This document shows positions 49,801 to 61,100 of a DNA stretch of 64,000 nucleotides, in pieces. Each line of letters begins with the position of its first letter. The first letter of the stretch is position 1. A model generated the notes under the pieces. The model saw only the letters and a program-made list of their open reading frames with translations, was not told the DNA's origin and did no database searches. The stretch lies in assembly GCF_964199755.1 (NCBI RefSeq), contig NC_133901.1:12601556-12665555 (forward strand), read 5' to 3'. The position numbers and the translations under genes were made by a program. The stretch is from Larus michahellis. Taxonomy: Eukaryota; Chordata; Aves; Charadriiformes; Laridae.

Positions 49801-52800
49801 AAATAGCTCTTGATGGAGATACGGTAAGCACAGAATCAATTTCTCTCATTGATTTTTTTTTTTCTTGGAATCAAACAGAAAAAGGCTCAGAGCTATGAAA
49901 ATGGTTTGACTCGTGATAATAAAATCTTTGTCAAGGGCTGTGGCCTGTCAGAGGCAGCGCCCTGGGAGAGGCGGCTGCGGTCCGGCCACGCTCTGCGTGC
50001 CGTGATGGTCCAGAGCAACCTTGGATGGAAGCCTTGAGTTTAAAGTTTCATCGAGAGAAGTCCAAGAGAAAAAAACGTTAGGGAGGGTCTTATAAGAATT
50101 AACCTGAACGTTCTGAAAGAGACTGCATTTTTTTTTTTTTCTTTTGGTATTTCTGAAGGTTTCACAATCACCGAGGTTCCCTGGAGGACCTCAATGCTCT
50201 CCTGGGCTCCCCGTTTCGGAGCAGGCAGAGGTCACCTTGGAGACTGAAGGTCAAGATGTTAATGCACCTGGGGGCTGCCATTCAACCGCCCGGGCTGCCT
50301 CCTGCAGCTTTATCCAGAGTCTCCTGACATTTGGGGTTTTCCTTGAGAGCCAGCTCTTGGAACCAGCTAATAAGCTAGGAATCTGCATGCTCATCAAGGA
50401 AGAAGTTCTTCCTCAGCATTTAACTTTTTAAAAAGTTTTTTCATCTCCTGTGATTATGCAGAAAAGTTTGATGTCCTTTAAAACCCCAAAAGCAGAAGGT
50501 AAGAAAAACTGTAAAAAAAAAAAACCCACCCAAAAACCCCACACAAACCCTTTTAAATCACGGAGCTTGACTCCATTTCTGGGTGATTGCAGATGTCAGT
50601 GTCGAGAGCTGGTTGGTGTATTCTGTCAGTTAATTCGAAGGGAAAATGAAGCTGTTTCTCACAGGGATGATTGTGCAAAAGGTGTGATTTCCTTATGATT
50701 GTTGTATATTCAGGGGTCCTTTCTTATTTACCGAGATTATTTTTTATCTTTGAGTTTCTGTGAGTTTTCTTGCCAACTTCCACTCTCTCGGTTTCTCCCC
50801 ATGAATTAAAATTGTTTGCAAGAAACGAATTTAGCGACGAGGAATGTGTCCTGCCAGTAAGTTTAAGAGGCATTTAACAAATGGAAAAAAAAAAAAAAAA
50901 AGTAACTCCACGGGAATTTTTCAAAGTGCTCCATCCACTGCTTTAAAAACTAATGGTATGGAATGGTTACTGAGGTTTTTATGACCTTTTGGTTTTTTTG
51001 GTTTTTTTTTGTTTTTTTAGCGTTCCTAATCAGGACATCCGTCATGAAGAAAGACTTGCTCTTCTCCTCGTTCTTGGTGGCCAGAGCGGTCCTTGGCCAG
51101 CGAGTGCTTTGGGGCGCAGCTGGCCCAGCTCCAGTGCAGGGACGGCTCCTTCCAAAGGACTTCTGCGACCACCTTAAACTGCTGCCAATATTATTTCTTC
51201 CGGCCCTCGCACCCTTCTGTCAGTGCTGGAATACCTGATGGCGGCAGGGGTACGTTGTTATCATGCTTTCTGATTCCATCTATGCTCTGTCCTGGTGGCT
51301 GGGGGAATGGTGGGAACCCAGCTGCTCCAGGACCTGCCACCACGCATCCACGCTGACAGACCTGAGGACTCTCCAGGCTCCCCTGGGATTTTTAATTCTT
51401 CGTGCTTGAGATCACAAAATGGGTGGGATGGGGCTTTTTTGACCTTTTGGGGTGTTCTGAGGTTATGCTATTACAAGAAAAAGCTGGAGCGGGAGCGTGC
51501 TGAAGCCCTGCTCTGAAAAAAAGTTATCCCTTGGGTCATCACTTACCGTTGTTAGAGTACGAAGTAACGGCTTGCGTCTGCTTGCAGGACTCCTTGGAGA
51601 CTCGCCGGCCTGGTTGTACAAAGAAAAACATCTCAGTGCCTTGAAGAGAGCGGCGGTGCCTGGCGTGGGTGTGGATTAAACCCGTGCCTTCGCTCGGCAG
51701 CCACGTAAGTAACAACACAAGAAGCCCGACCCCGTTCTCTGTCTTGGAAGCCCAATTGCTCATGGTCCAGGGGGATCCAGAGGGATGCTCCAGCCTGGGG
51801 AAGGGCTGGAGCAGGCACTGCTGCTGGGGGTGGGGGGTGTTGGGGCGCTCGGACCAGCGGGCGGGTGTTTGGAGAGGAGGGCGGGAGGAAGGGCAGCGCG
51901 GGGAGCTCGGAGGAGACGCCGTCCCACCGTGGGAGTGCCGTGCAGTTCTCGGCATCTCGTCCCCATCTCCGTCTCCCCACTCTGTGCTCGGTGGTGCCGC
52001 TGGCCCCAGGCTCCTCGGGACGAGGCAGGTTTGGGGAGGGCCTGGTGTGGCTGGGGAATAGCCGGTGGCATAAATCTGCCGCCCGGGCTGCGCTGACAGC
52101 TAGCCAGGGCGCTCAGCAAATGCCAGGCGGCGCTGAGCCCGAGCTCCCGCCCGGCTCTGGATGCTCGGCCCTCGCCAGAGGCAGGGTGGACCTTTGCCAG
52201 GCCACCGGGGCCATCCCTCGCTCTTCTTAACAAGCGTTGTGGGATCGCTGTCCCGGCGGCCACCAGACCCGTGCAAGGAGCCTGGTTTTCCCAGCTGGTC
52301 CCGAAGGCCAGATACCAGCCGTACCTCACGGCGGTGACAAGGATCAGGCCCACAAACGATGGGATTTCGTGGCGCAGCATGGGGCCGCAGCCTGCTTGCC
52401 TCGGTGGGGCTGGGGGGGAGGCTTATCTAATACAGTTTGTAAATATTGCGGCCGCAGCAGCTGCTGGGCGGTGTCAGAGGCTTCACCGAGATGCTAACAG
52501 GGCTGATTAAAGGGGAATTTATTAACTCCTGTGGCGCTAGAGGAGCGAGGGCTCTGCCTGCACCTTCGGCGGCTGAAATCCCTAGTAATCCTCACGGGGA
52601 TTTAAATTGTGCCTAAGGTAGAGCTGCAAGGGAAGGTTTCCCGTATGCATACTAAATACTCCTGCCGTTAGTTCAGGGCGGTAAACGACTGAAACCGTCC
52701 TCTCACTCGTGATGGAGGCGCCAGCTCGTGCTCTGCAGCTCTGGCTGCACACCCTCTTGAGCCTGACAGACGGAGGAGCAAGAGGGTGTTGAATATTTAT

Positions 52801-52855
52801 CTCCTTCCTGGAGTTGAGGCTTTTGTTATCTGCTGTCTGAGACCATCAGATTTGT

Positions 52856-52886
<31 letters not shown>

Positions 52887-54914
52887 GCCCCCACAACGCC
52901 AAAGTTGTATCTCGCCATGAAATATTGCTCACGGCCAGTGCGCGCCATCCAGCCACGGCTGATTTCAGAGGGGTTTGGGTCAGGGCAATGGCTTTTGTAG
53001 ACTGCGATTACTTGCCCTGTGGAAGCAAAGCTCCTGGTTGATACAATGAGAATCCCCTGTTTGGCATCAAGAGAACTAAGCGCGGTCTTGCTTTCCTTTG
53101 CCTTGCTCTGCTAGATGCCCCGTTAGGCTCAGATGACCAGGAAAGCAAGTCGGATGGTGTGATGCCCTTCCCCGGGAGCTGCTCCGTCCTGTGGCATCGC
53201 AGCCCAGCTGCGTGCAGGCAGGGGTAACCCCTTCGGACATACCTTCTGGAGGGTTTCTGGGCAGAGAGGGGAGAGGAACTGGCAGGGGAGCATTCAAGAC
53301 GAGCAGCCGTATCGCTCCTGGAGAGCAATCACTGCCTTGCCCTCAGCCATCTCCCCGGGGGGGAGATGAGGACCGGACTGGTGGATAGGATAGATGGGTC
53401 AAAGCCCCAGAGTTTGCCCGCACAGCCCAGCCTCTGCCAAAGCTGTGTCAGTGCTGGGGAAACCTCTGGGAGCTCCACCTGCGAACTGAGCAATTTGGGG
53501 CACTGAGTTTCCCCTGCCATCAGCTGGCAGTGGAAGGTGAGAGCTCCTGAAATATGGCCGAGCTCCGTGGCAGCCTGCAGGGGAGTCCCTGCAGATGGGA
53601 CCTGCCGTGCCGCCGAGGTGCATCCTAGGCCAACGGGCAGAGGAGGGCACGAAGGGGACGCTTCCCCCGGCACACGGTTCCCCCTGTGACCCCAGTGAAG
53701 CCCCGGCAAGCGCTGGGAGGACGGGTTGTTTCCAGCAGGGCATTGCTGGAGAGGTGCAGCTGGGTGATAAAGGCTTGCAAATGGGTTTTTTTGTGCACTG
53801 CGGCTAGTTTATCAGTGGAGTAAGAAGACAACATACCATTACGGTCTTTCCCCTGAGGTGGCTGTTCTCTGCTGTTTCCATTTCCGTCATCCTGCAAACC
53901 TATAATATACAAATGCGAGATGGGCAGGCTGTCCTTCCTGGAGGGAGGTTCTGGCACTGCCTGGAGGCCAAGCACCCCAAAACCTTTCATGTAACCCGTC
54001 GTGTAACCCAGCTGAACCTGGTTGCCATCGGGATCCACCTTCCCTGGCTCCTCTGCAGCCTTTAGTGCAGCCCCTGTCACTAGAGCAGAAAATGCCGGGG
54101 GAAGAAAGTGCAATAGCCCACGTCTAAGTTGCTTCCATGGGGCTTGCCTGTATTTGGGTAGGTGCTGGATGCCCTACTTAGATGAAGCACGAACACAACT
54201 TCTGTCTTAGCTCTGCCTGTCCTGGTTGTCTGAAAATTTAGCTTTTTCCCAAGGTTTTAGAGTGGGAATGCTCCCTTTTCTCCTTTAACTTCTGCAGGGA
54301 GCGTCCCCTTACAGTTGCAGAGCGCAGCCTTGGCTTTTTGGAAGATCCCCTGAAGGATAGGAGCTGGGCCAGGGAGACTATCCCAAACTGTAGCTATAAA
54401 TGGCTCCAGGCAGTCATCCTTGGAGACAAAGCCTAGACACGCTTCAAACAAAACAGCTTTGCCCCCGCACCCTTGTAGTAGGTGCGGGTCTGGGGTGTGG
54501 GGGGGGAAAACTGCCCATGTCTCGCCCTGCTCCCCTGGCACAGCCCAGGGGGCACCGCGGGGGCACCGCAGGACACGGCGAGGTGAAAACATGGTCCTCG
54601 GCTTCGTGTCCACCTGTGCGTCGCCTCCTCCCGCGCCCTGGGTTGCACACACTGGGCACCCACCAGCACGCAGCGCTGCACCAGCAAGGGCTCTCCTGCA
54701 CTAGGAGAACGAGGTTGTTGTTTTTTTTTTTTTACCAAAAAAACGTTTGAATCTGGGAGTTTTGTAGCACGGAAAAGAGGAGAAAGAGAGTGGAGCTGGG
54801 GGGGGAAGCCTAAAACCTGCACCCAAGCTGCTGCTTTGCTTGGCTGTCACTCGGGCGGCTGCATCCCTTCCCTCCCTCTCACCCGGCGTTACCTGCGCTT
54901 CGGCCGCCCTCCAT
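35077..54914 (-). CDS. KY: KY, kyphoscoliosis peptidase (spliced gene)
   Basis: Complement join, in transcription order: 54914..54893 (candidate), 54079..53837, 51609..51547, 49402..49328, 48423..48373, 46433..46351, 45971..45863, 43070..42953, 38054..37866, 37264..37074, 35978..35077. Phases agree throughout: 2046 nt, 681 aa. Motifs AYPWDKSSLKSM, DLQQFEKLDAYA, VRAIWMWICHHIEYD, GYAGLFEQMC, SDHAWNAVYLDGRWHLLDST, YNEFYFLTHPALF, LHQPVGPSWF and PSHPDPIIHTNDGRCSL identify KY. The transglutaminase-like core has Cys243 (ICEGYAG), His285 (DHAWNAV) and Asp300 (LLDSTWG), spaced 42 and 15 residues as in mammals. The C-terminal half carries repeated beta-rich KY-type modules. Known role: a muscle Z-disc-associated protein that binds filamin C and is needed for muscle and neuromuscular junction maintenance; loss causes kyphoscoliosis in mice and myopathy in people. 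Exons from 51609 down are secure; the N-terminus is less so. Confidence 0.93.
36896..36933. repeat. A-rich low-complexity tract
   Basis: About 38 bases of A broken by two GAAAG interruptions, in the last KY intron. On the minus strand it is a T tract. It does not sit next to a recognisable LINE tail. Confidence 0.9.
37074..37264 (-). CDS. KY: KY exon
   Basis: Residues 318-381, YNEFYFLTHPALFINNHFPD, NWQLLKPTLTLKDFENNM to AVIRT. Acceptor CCTTCCAG at 37265; donor GGACAG|GTAAGG. Phases match both neighbours. Confidence 0.96.
37866..38054 (-). CDS. KY: KY exon with catalytic His and Asp
   Basis: Residues 255-317. AGIQCMKLSGYSKGYGY, then SDHAWNAVYLDGRWHLLDS holding the predicted catalytic His285 and Asp300. 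Acceptor CCTTTTAG at 38055 (kept in frame by the conserved AG-Gln-Cys); donor TTCAG|GTAAAG. Confidence 0.96.
39392..39778 (+). other. Candidate exon on + strand inside a KY intron
   Basis: A 387-nt stretch (129 codons) open from an acceptor-like TCTTTAACTCTGCCTTAAG to a good donor, AGACTG|GTGAGG. Both boundaries are phase 0 in the same frame. The product begins VFEKEYEKWNHKCKGLIESQ, charged and helix-like, then becomes basic and disordered-looking. An alternative inner donor, GGCA|GTAAGT, occurs after 39746. No other exon of a nested gene could be linked to it and I do not recognise the protein. It could be a chance open frame. Confidence 0.2.
41772..41795. repeat. (TTA)n microsatellite
   Basis: About eight perfect trinucleotide units, intronic to KY. 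Confidence 0.95.
42953..43070 (-). CDS. KY: KY exon with catalytic Cys
   Basis: Residues 216-254. EYDVVGYHNKSQLSSKPIDV, then TGKSICEGYAGLFEQMC with the predicted nucleophile Cys243. Acceptor CCTTCCCGCAG; donor TGCAG|GTAAAT. Confidence 0.96.
44160..44336 (+). mobile_element. CR1 LINE 3' fragment
   Basis: Starts near GGCACTGGCCCAGGTTGCCC, passes CATCCCTGGAGGTGTTCAAG and GGTCCCTTCCAACCC, and ends TTCTGTGATTCTATGATT. Short, 5'-truncated, antisense to KY, in the intron between 43071 and 45862. Confidence 0.93.
45863..45971 (-). CDS. KY: KY exon
   Basis: Residues 180-215. VNVKNSVEELVTALLKQART, then EKVRAIWMWICHHI, just upstream of the transglutaminase core. Acceptor TCACAAACAG; donor CACATAG|GTAGGT. 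Confidence 0.95.
46351..46433 (-). CDS. KY: KY exon
   Basis: Residues 152 (split codon) to 179. AYPWDKSSLKSMPVDLQQFE then KLDAYALK, matching mammalian KY closely. Acceptor TTCTTCCCCAG; donor TTAAAA|GTAAGT. Confidence 0.95.
48373..48423 (-). CDS. KY: KY exon (51 nt)
   Basis: Encodes FQRTEAPRPPGGKDLH plus split codons, equal to the mammalian TRPRQPGGKDAH segment. Acceptor AATTTTCTAG; donor CTGCATG|GTAACT. Short, but both phases and the motif agree. Confidence 0.9.
49328..49402 (-). CDS. KY: KY exon (75 nt)
   Basis: Encodes TQVTVEIHPKDTTPQLLKKL, then SFGK, matching mammalian TQLTVEVHPRDAMPQLLKKF. Acceptor TTTCTTGCAG; donor GGAAAAG|GTAGGG. Confidence 0.95.
51547..51609 (-). CDS. KY: KY exon (63 nt)
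   Basis: Encodes RRVSKESCKQTQAVTSYSNN plus split codons; TQAVTSYSNNG aligns to mammalian QPQVITSYNSQG. Acceptor TTTGTACAACCAG; donor AACAACG|GTAAGT. The N-terminal half of the exon is poorly conserved. Confidence 0.85.
52868..52885. repeat. T/A homopolymer tracts
   Basis: A run of T followed directly by more than 20 A (about 52854-52886). A similar T11-A19 arrangement lies at about 46800-46829. Both are in KY introns and could form hairpins or be assembly-error prone. Confidence 0.85.
53837..54079 (-). CDS. KY: KY N-terminal exon
   Basis: Open across 243 nt in the KY frame, from a strong acceptor (TTTTCTGCTCTAG) to the donor CGTAATG|GTATGT. The end, LQDDGNGNSREQPPQGKDRN, aligns loosely to mammalian LEDNGLHENLVEKQHPQQ. 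The start, VTGAALKAAEEPGK, aligns loosely to the VHSEKRRAAQ region. An internal 84-nt segment (53900..53983) also has GT and AG ends and is in frame, so the exon may be split, giving 53837..53899 and 53984..54079. Both versions keep the frame. Confidence 0.6.
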
Positions 54915-55110
54915 CTGCCTCCCTCTGCGCCCTTTCTGCTCGCCCGCCGCCTCCTCGGGGTGGACAATCAGCAGCAAATTAATCGTTACTGCGCCCGGAT
55001 CCCTCTTAAAGTCCATGGTACCCATCAGAGCATGGCTGGGGTGCCGGTGCTCCCGCCGAGCCGCCGCTGCTGTGAGCTGCCGTGTTTATTTTCCACCCTT
55101 GGAAAGGCAA
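54840..55110. promoter_or_regulatory. KY: CpG-rich segment, candidate KY promoter region
   Basis: GC-rich and CpG-dense relative to the flanks, containing the candidate first coding exon of KY. Its position upstream of the first supported KY exon suits a promoter-proximal role. No TATA box or E-box cluster was pinned down. Confidence 0.4.
54893..54914 (-). CDS. KY: Candidate first coding exon of KY
   Basis: Minus strand: ATG followed by six codons (MEGGRSA) and one base, then the donor GCGCAG|GTAACG. The leftover G joins the TG of the next exon to give Val, in phase with VTGAALKAAE. It does not resemble the mammalian MELKKDINAVSIDMLL start, which I could not find anywhere upstream. The support is phase, donor and CpG context only. 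Confidence 0.35.
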
Positions 55111-58100
55111 GCGCGTCCCCCCCCACCCTTCCCGCCCTGCTCTTACCCCCCCACCTCCTGCCCAAGCCAGCCCTGCCAACTGCACCACGAGCGCGCTGCC
55201 AAAGCCGACCCTAATGAAGAGGTTACGAGTCACCTTTGAAAGGAAATCGCGGGAGGGATCCGTTTCCTAAAGCAGAGGAAGGAGCTGCGTTTCGGCCAGG
55301 GGTTCTGGTTTCAGAGCGGTGCCCCCCCCCCCTCCCACCTCGGGTCCCCCTCCCCTCGCTCTGCCCTTTTCGGCTGTAAGCACTTGTCTACACTCAAATC
55401 CCCCAGCAGCACTGTTCGCTGGTGGGGGGGGATTCGCTTCCCGGCGCTGGCAGAAAGCCTTAAAAGGCTTTCTCACTTGATCCTCTCCCCCGGCAAAACT
55501 TAAAGGATGCTTAGGAGTATAAATAATAACAGGAGGAGGGAAGAGGAGGGCTGCGGTGGGGAGAAAGTGGCTAGAAACGGGGCATTTGGGGCGGGAGGCT
55601 CAGCCGTTGCAGGGCTGCTCAGCGTGTGAAGGGACAGGCAGGGTGCAATTCCCAATGGAGCAACCCCCCCCCCCCCCAAAGAACAATTAAAATAATCCCC
55701 CTCCCTCTGCCCCCATCGGCCTGTCACCCTTGGTCTCCAGGGTAGCTGGAGACGGCTAATCGAAAAGGAGAGCTGCGCAAATCCCCGGCTTTCTAGAAAC
55801 TCCCCCAGCCTACAAAATGGGGGACGAGAAGGGTTACGGTGGGGGCTGGCGGCTGGGCTCGCCTGGCCCCGGCAGCTCACAGAAAGGGCTGGCAGCGAGA
55901 CCATTTCTAATTTTACCGCTGGCCCCTGTCCTGCCCGCGCTGCCAGCCCTGGCCGGCTTGGCCGGTGGTCCCGGGGGAGCGATGGGCACCTGTGGACTCT
56001 TTGGTAGCCTCGGGAAGGGGCGCGGGAGGCAGTGGCTGGTTTCGGGAGCCGGGCACGGGCACGGTGCCTTGGTGCAGGCGTCGGGAAGGCTCATCGGGCA
56101 GGAGCCTGGGAGCACCGGGCTCCTCGGGCTGGGGACGTTGTTGCTTGGGATGCGCAGGCGGGAGCTGGTACTCCTGCCCGGTGTTGGGTTACTCCTGCCT
56201 GCAGACATGGGTTTTCCCCGTGGATCTCTATATAAATCCTGTTCCCTCCCAATCTCCTGCCCCTTTTCTGTTCCTGAGCCCCTTCCAAAGCGTGGACAGC
56301 CGATATGGCCCCGTGCTTGCCTGCAAATCCAGCCCTAAGCGGTTCCTCAGCAGATCCAGAAATAGCGTGCATGGCTGCGGGGGGACCTGCCTCCACCCAG
56401 CTTTGCTGGTGCGCCTTTGCATGGTCCTGCAGCCTCCCTGACCCCCCGGACGGTGCCCGCCGCATCCCTGCCGAGGGGGGAGCATCAGGGATGGGAAGTT
56501 GCACGTAGCCCCCAGTAAGGCAGCGAGAGTCCCGTGCTGGGGATGGATAATATTGTTGTTGGGGTCCAGGTGGTGGTTTTGCTCTTTAGTTCGTGCATTG
56601 GAGCGGTTTCAGGTTGAGAGGTAAGGAGCTGACTGGAGGTGGTTAAGGTGGTGAGGAGGAGGAGCGAGGGACAGATGCAGGCTGAGCCGCGCGGGGCTCT
56701 GCCAGGCAGGCTTTCCAAGCCATCTGGGGCTTGCCCGTCTCCGGTTCAGGTCCCTGAGATTTATGGCTGGAGTGACTTTCTAATCACAGTTCTGCCATCT
56801 GCCTGTTGGCCTTTAGCATCCCCCCTCTCACCTGTCACCCAGCCCTGCTGCTCCTGCCCGCTCCTGCCCGCACCACCGGCAAGGAGCACCCTTTCCTGCC
56901 CATTGCCGCAGCCGCTCATCCGAGGTGCAGCCCTTCTTCCTGAGGGTCCCTTCTCCCTCGTCTTCCCAGGTGGGACACTCTGATCTCCTGAGCTACTCAT
57001 GGGCACAGCTGAATCCTAATTCTGGTGTCGCCCACAGGTCCTGCACCAAACTCTGCTCCGGCACATGCATCTTCCCACCAACCTTCTTCTCCCTGCTGCT
57101 GCGTCCCACCGGCTGTGTTTTCCCTGCATGTCCCGGCCTCGCTCCTCCACTAAAGCAGCTCCTTCCTCCTCCAGGTCTGCTCTTGACCTCGGTCCCCTCC
57201 AGCTCCAGAAAGGTGATGGCTCAGTGACAACAAGAAGGTGCAAAATCTGGCTGGGGACACGGGTAGAAGCAGGTTTCGGTGGCACAAGCATGAGACCGTG
57301 AGCTGAACCCAGTGCAGACGCCCAGATGAGTGGTGCGGTGGCACCAGCTGATGTTCAGCTGATGGGTTTCTCCCCTGGCAGCGCTGAGCTGGAGCCTCCG
57401 CAGCTGAGCACATGGCGGTCGCTGCCGGCGCTTTCCTTCCTGGTGGGCTGTAAAAATTAGTAGCGTCTTATTTTATTTCTCTTGCTGGCGGCCCACAGGC
57501 AGCAGCGCTGCAGGCTGAGTGGCACCCGGGTCCCCCTCTTTCTTCTGGTGGCCTCATCCGTCCTCAGCCAAAGCGTGTTCCCAGCACAAGGAAAGCATCC
57601 CAGGAAGTTTCTGCTTCCCAGGGAATAGCGAGAATGGGAAGAGGGAGAAGGTAGTTGGTTTTGGAGGGCTCTCTTGCATTTTCTTTTCTTCTATTTTTTT
57701 TTTTATTCCCCCAAGGAAAGCATACCTCGAGAGCTGAAAGGGAAGGTTTCTCGTCGGGTTTTTATGACAGTGCCATGAGTACGAAGGCAAAGGCTTTCCT
57801 TGAGGTGGGTGCTGCCACCCCCCCGCCGCAGCCCTCCTTGTCCAAGAGGTTTCCGTAGCTGTGCAATTGCCTATGCATCGGAAGCCTGTCATTGGCCTGA
57901 GACAAGGTCACGACCAGCAACATCTGTCTGGGTGCCAGGATATTTTTGAAGCTTAAAAAAAAAAAAAATAATAAATTTACATTTTGAGGAGGGAAAGGAG
58001 AAAGCCTTTCATTGCTGTGTTGATTTTAAAATAAAGGCAGCTCTTTGAATTTGCTGCACGATTTGAAATGTTCACCCGAGTCCCAGGGAGATGAATTAAT

Positions 58101-61100
58101 GGCCAGAGAACAAGAGAAGCTATCAGAGTGGCATGATTACATGTATTTACCACATGGCTGTCATTTCTCCGGGGGTGATCCAGGGGAGAGAGAGAGATCG
58201 TACAAATGTAGAGCAAGAATTAGGTTATTTGAATCCCATTGGGTAGAAAGGAAAATTGCCGTCTGTGTTCCCCAAGAAAGCATTTTAACTCTTCCGCAGG
58301 TGTTTTGCCTTCGCTGCAGGCCGTGAAGACTCCAGCAGAAGGTGTGGTAGGAAGATGGCCTGCCCCCGCTGCGCTGAACGGCGGCTGCTGGAGACCTCGC
58401 TCCTGGCTAGGGTTGTGGTGGAGGGTGCCCAAATGTTTTTCCAAGACCCTCGTAGATGCCTGCACCTGGAAAAAGTGCTAGGGCTGCCCTTCTCCTCGGT
58501 GCAGAGACATGGGGCATGTTCTCCTGGCCTGCTCTGGCTGTCCGCCCTGGGGGAGATGGCCTACACCCCGGTTGGATGGGGTCTTCTCCACTGCTGTCTG
58601 GAGAGGAAGCCCCGGCATGTAACTCCAGTGGAGGCAACACCAACGCCATCTGAAGATGAATCCCAGTTAGTTTGGAACTAACAAGCCCTTGATGACACCT
58701 TTGGTAAATGTCATCTGAAGATGAATCCCAGTTAGTTTGGAACTAGCAAGCCCTTGATGACACCTTTGGTAATTGGCTAATACTCATTGCTTTAAAACTT
58801 TCACCTTTCGTTTGATGCTTACTGGTTCCTGTGTTACAACAAATAACATCCCTGTTTCTCCCCTTCATGCCATCCGTGAAGGCGTTAGCAGTAGTCACCT
58901 CCAAGCTCGAGTGCCTTTGTGCAGGAGTTGTCCCCCGTTGCTGCTCCTCTTCTACCGATGGGGCACCGGGGCTGGGCGTGCTGCTCCACGTGGGCATGCC
59001 AACCGTTTCTGCCTTGTTCTCCCTGCCCGTCTTCTTAAAGTCTTAATGTTCCAGCATTAGCTTTGCTTGCTTCACCCACCACCAAGCGGGTATTTTCACA
59101 CAACTATCCACAAAGGCTCCCAAGATCTGTCTCCTGATGCAGAATAGCTCATTTAGAGCCCATTATCATGTGCGTGTGCATATATATTTGGAGTTTTTGT
59201 GTTTGTGGTTTTTTTTTCTTTTTTTTTTCTGGGCATTACTTTGCGTTTGTAGACATTGAATCTCAGCTGCCCTTTTCTCTCTCAATCGCAAGTTAGCTTT
59301 GGAGCGCCGGGATGCGTGCGTGTTGTATAACGCATTACAATTGCACTCTGATGAGTTTTAATCTACTCTTTTGGCCTGCCTGTCCTTTCTTCCTCCCTCC
59401 AACAAGGCTGCAAGACGCTGCACTTATTCTCCTCCCAGTGGCTTCCAAACCACAGATTGCTCAGATGCTCTGCTCATTTTGCAGCTTCTGCTGTGTCAGC
59501 AGCTGTGCTTTATGATTTAAGACGGCAGCAGAACTTTCCACTGAACTATAAACCCGTGTATTCAGTTTCCTGGTATCCACACAACCGGGAAGCTAATTGA
59601 TGGCTGGGATAGTCCTGCGAGGAGAGGTCAGGACGCATTTAAATTGCAGGGAGACAATGAAGGTTGGTGCGGAACTGAATCCAATGCCACGGCCCCAAGG
59701 AAGAGCACGGCGGGGGCGATGCTTTCAAGTTGGAGTCTACCTGCCCTGGGGAAATAGCTGTCCCCAGGCAGGAGAGCCTCTGGCAGGAGGTGATGCATCT
59801 CAGGAGGGGATTGCTGGTCCATAAAAGCCAAACCTGTCCGGCCCCCTGCTACCGATACGGCACAGCACTCGAGAGCGTGTGGATGCTCCTGCCCTGGCTG
59901 CCTGCACAGGGATGCTGGAAGCAGCCGTATGATGAGCACGGAGTTGGACGAGGAGCAGAGCTGCAGCTCAGGAAACGTTGAGTGTCACATCTCTGTGCTC
60001 AGGGAGGGGACTGCAAATATTTCTGCAGGTTCCTGCTACTTTCCCTTTTTTCCAGTGAAAAACCACAGTGCCGTGATAATCGCAGCTCTTTGTTCCTTTG
60101 TTTCTTGCTGAAGATTCAGCAGATGTTTTGCCAAAGTTTCTTAAAAATGAAAAATACCGACGTTGATGCCCGGTGGCCTCGTGTCCTCGTCCACTTCAGG
60201 TCACTTTGTCGGGGAGCTCCTGCTCCCCTGGTGTGGTGGCAGCTGGACCAGGCTCTGCCCGCAGCACCGGCAGCCGAAGGCAGGGCTGCCCCTGTCCCCA
60301 GGGCTACTGTGGGAGGGAGGGGGCTGTTGGCAGGACATTTGCCACCAGGTTGCCAGGGCTGGAGAGCTATGCTGCCTTGTCTGTCCGAGCACGGATCTGC
60401 TGACCTTCAGCCTGCTGCTTGGCCTTTCTAGATGAGGAGAGCGATTCTGGACGGGCTGCATGAGGTCATTAAGGCATTAATCCTTTTATAATCCTCAAGT
60501 AACTCATCCTTTGAAGGCAGTGAGGGCAAGTGTGACGGACTCCTTCCCCCTGACCTCGCTGGGAGGCCAGCGAGGAGCTCTCCTGGCTTCCACTGGTCGC
60601 TGGAAGAGGTTTTGTCCTCTCCCAAGCACCGCAAGACCAGCTCTCAAAAGGGCTTGATCGGCTTTTCCAGGGACAGGCAAAGCCTTCGGATACCCTGCAG
60701 AGGGTTTAGGGATGGTTTGTGAAGGTGTCCTGGTAACCTGCATTATGCATTAGCCATGCCCTTGGGCGACGTGCTTTATTGTTAACCACTTACCATAAAA
60801 TTGCCCTCAGACAAGCTCGATTAATGAGCGACGCAAAATGCATCTGTGATGGGTAGTAGGGTTACAAATGTTTTAAGAGACATAGGTGAAGAAATGGCGG
60901 GGGGGCGGGGAGGGTGGACAGCAGAAAACACGCAATACCTACTTACACCAGAATGAAACACGAAGGGCATCTCTCCGCCCTGAGCAGACTGGCTTTCTCG
61001 ACATACCCATCCTCTGAAATTCTGGCCCTTGTGCTGTGCAAGCCTGGTGGAGACTGTAGAGCTCTTCTTTCCGAGAGTCCTCCAGAATACCCAGGCAGGT

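Noticed and set aside
52321-52380. Minus-strand ATG with a signal-peptide-like stretch (MLRHEIPSFVGLILVTAV) followed by a GTACGG donor
   Set aside because: The donor phase does not match the next KY exon at 51609, and the same intron is already bridged by the exon at 53837 with matching phase.
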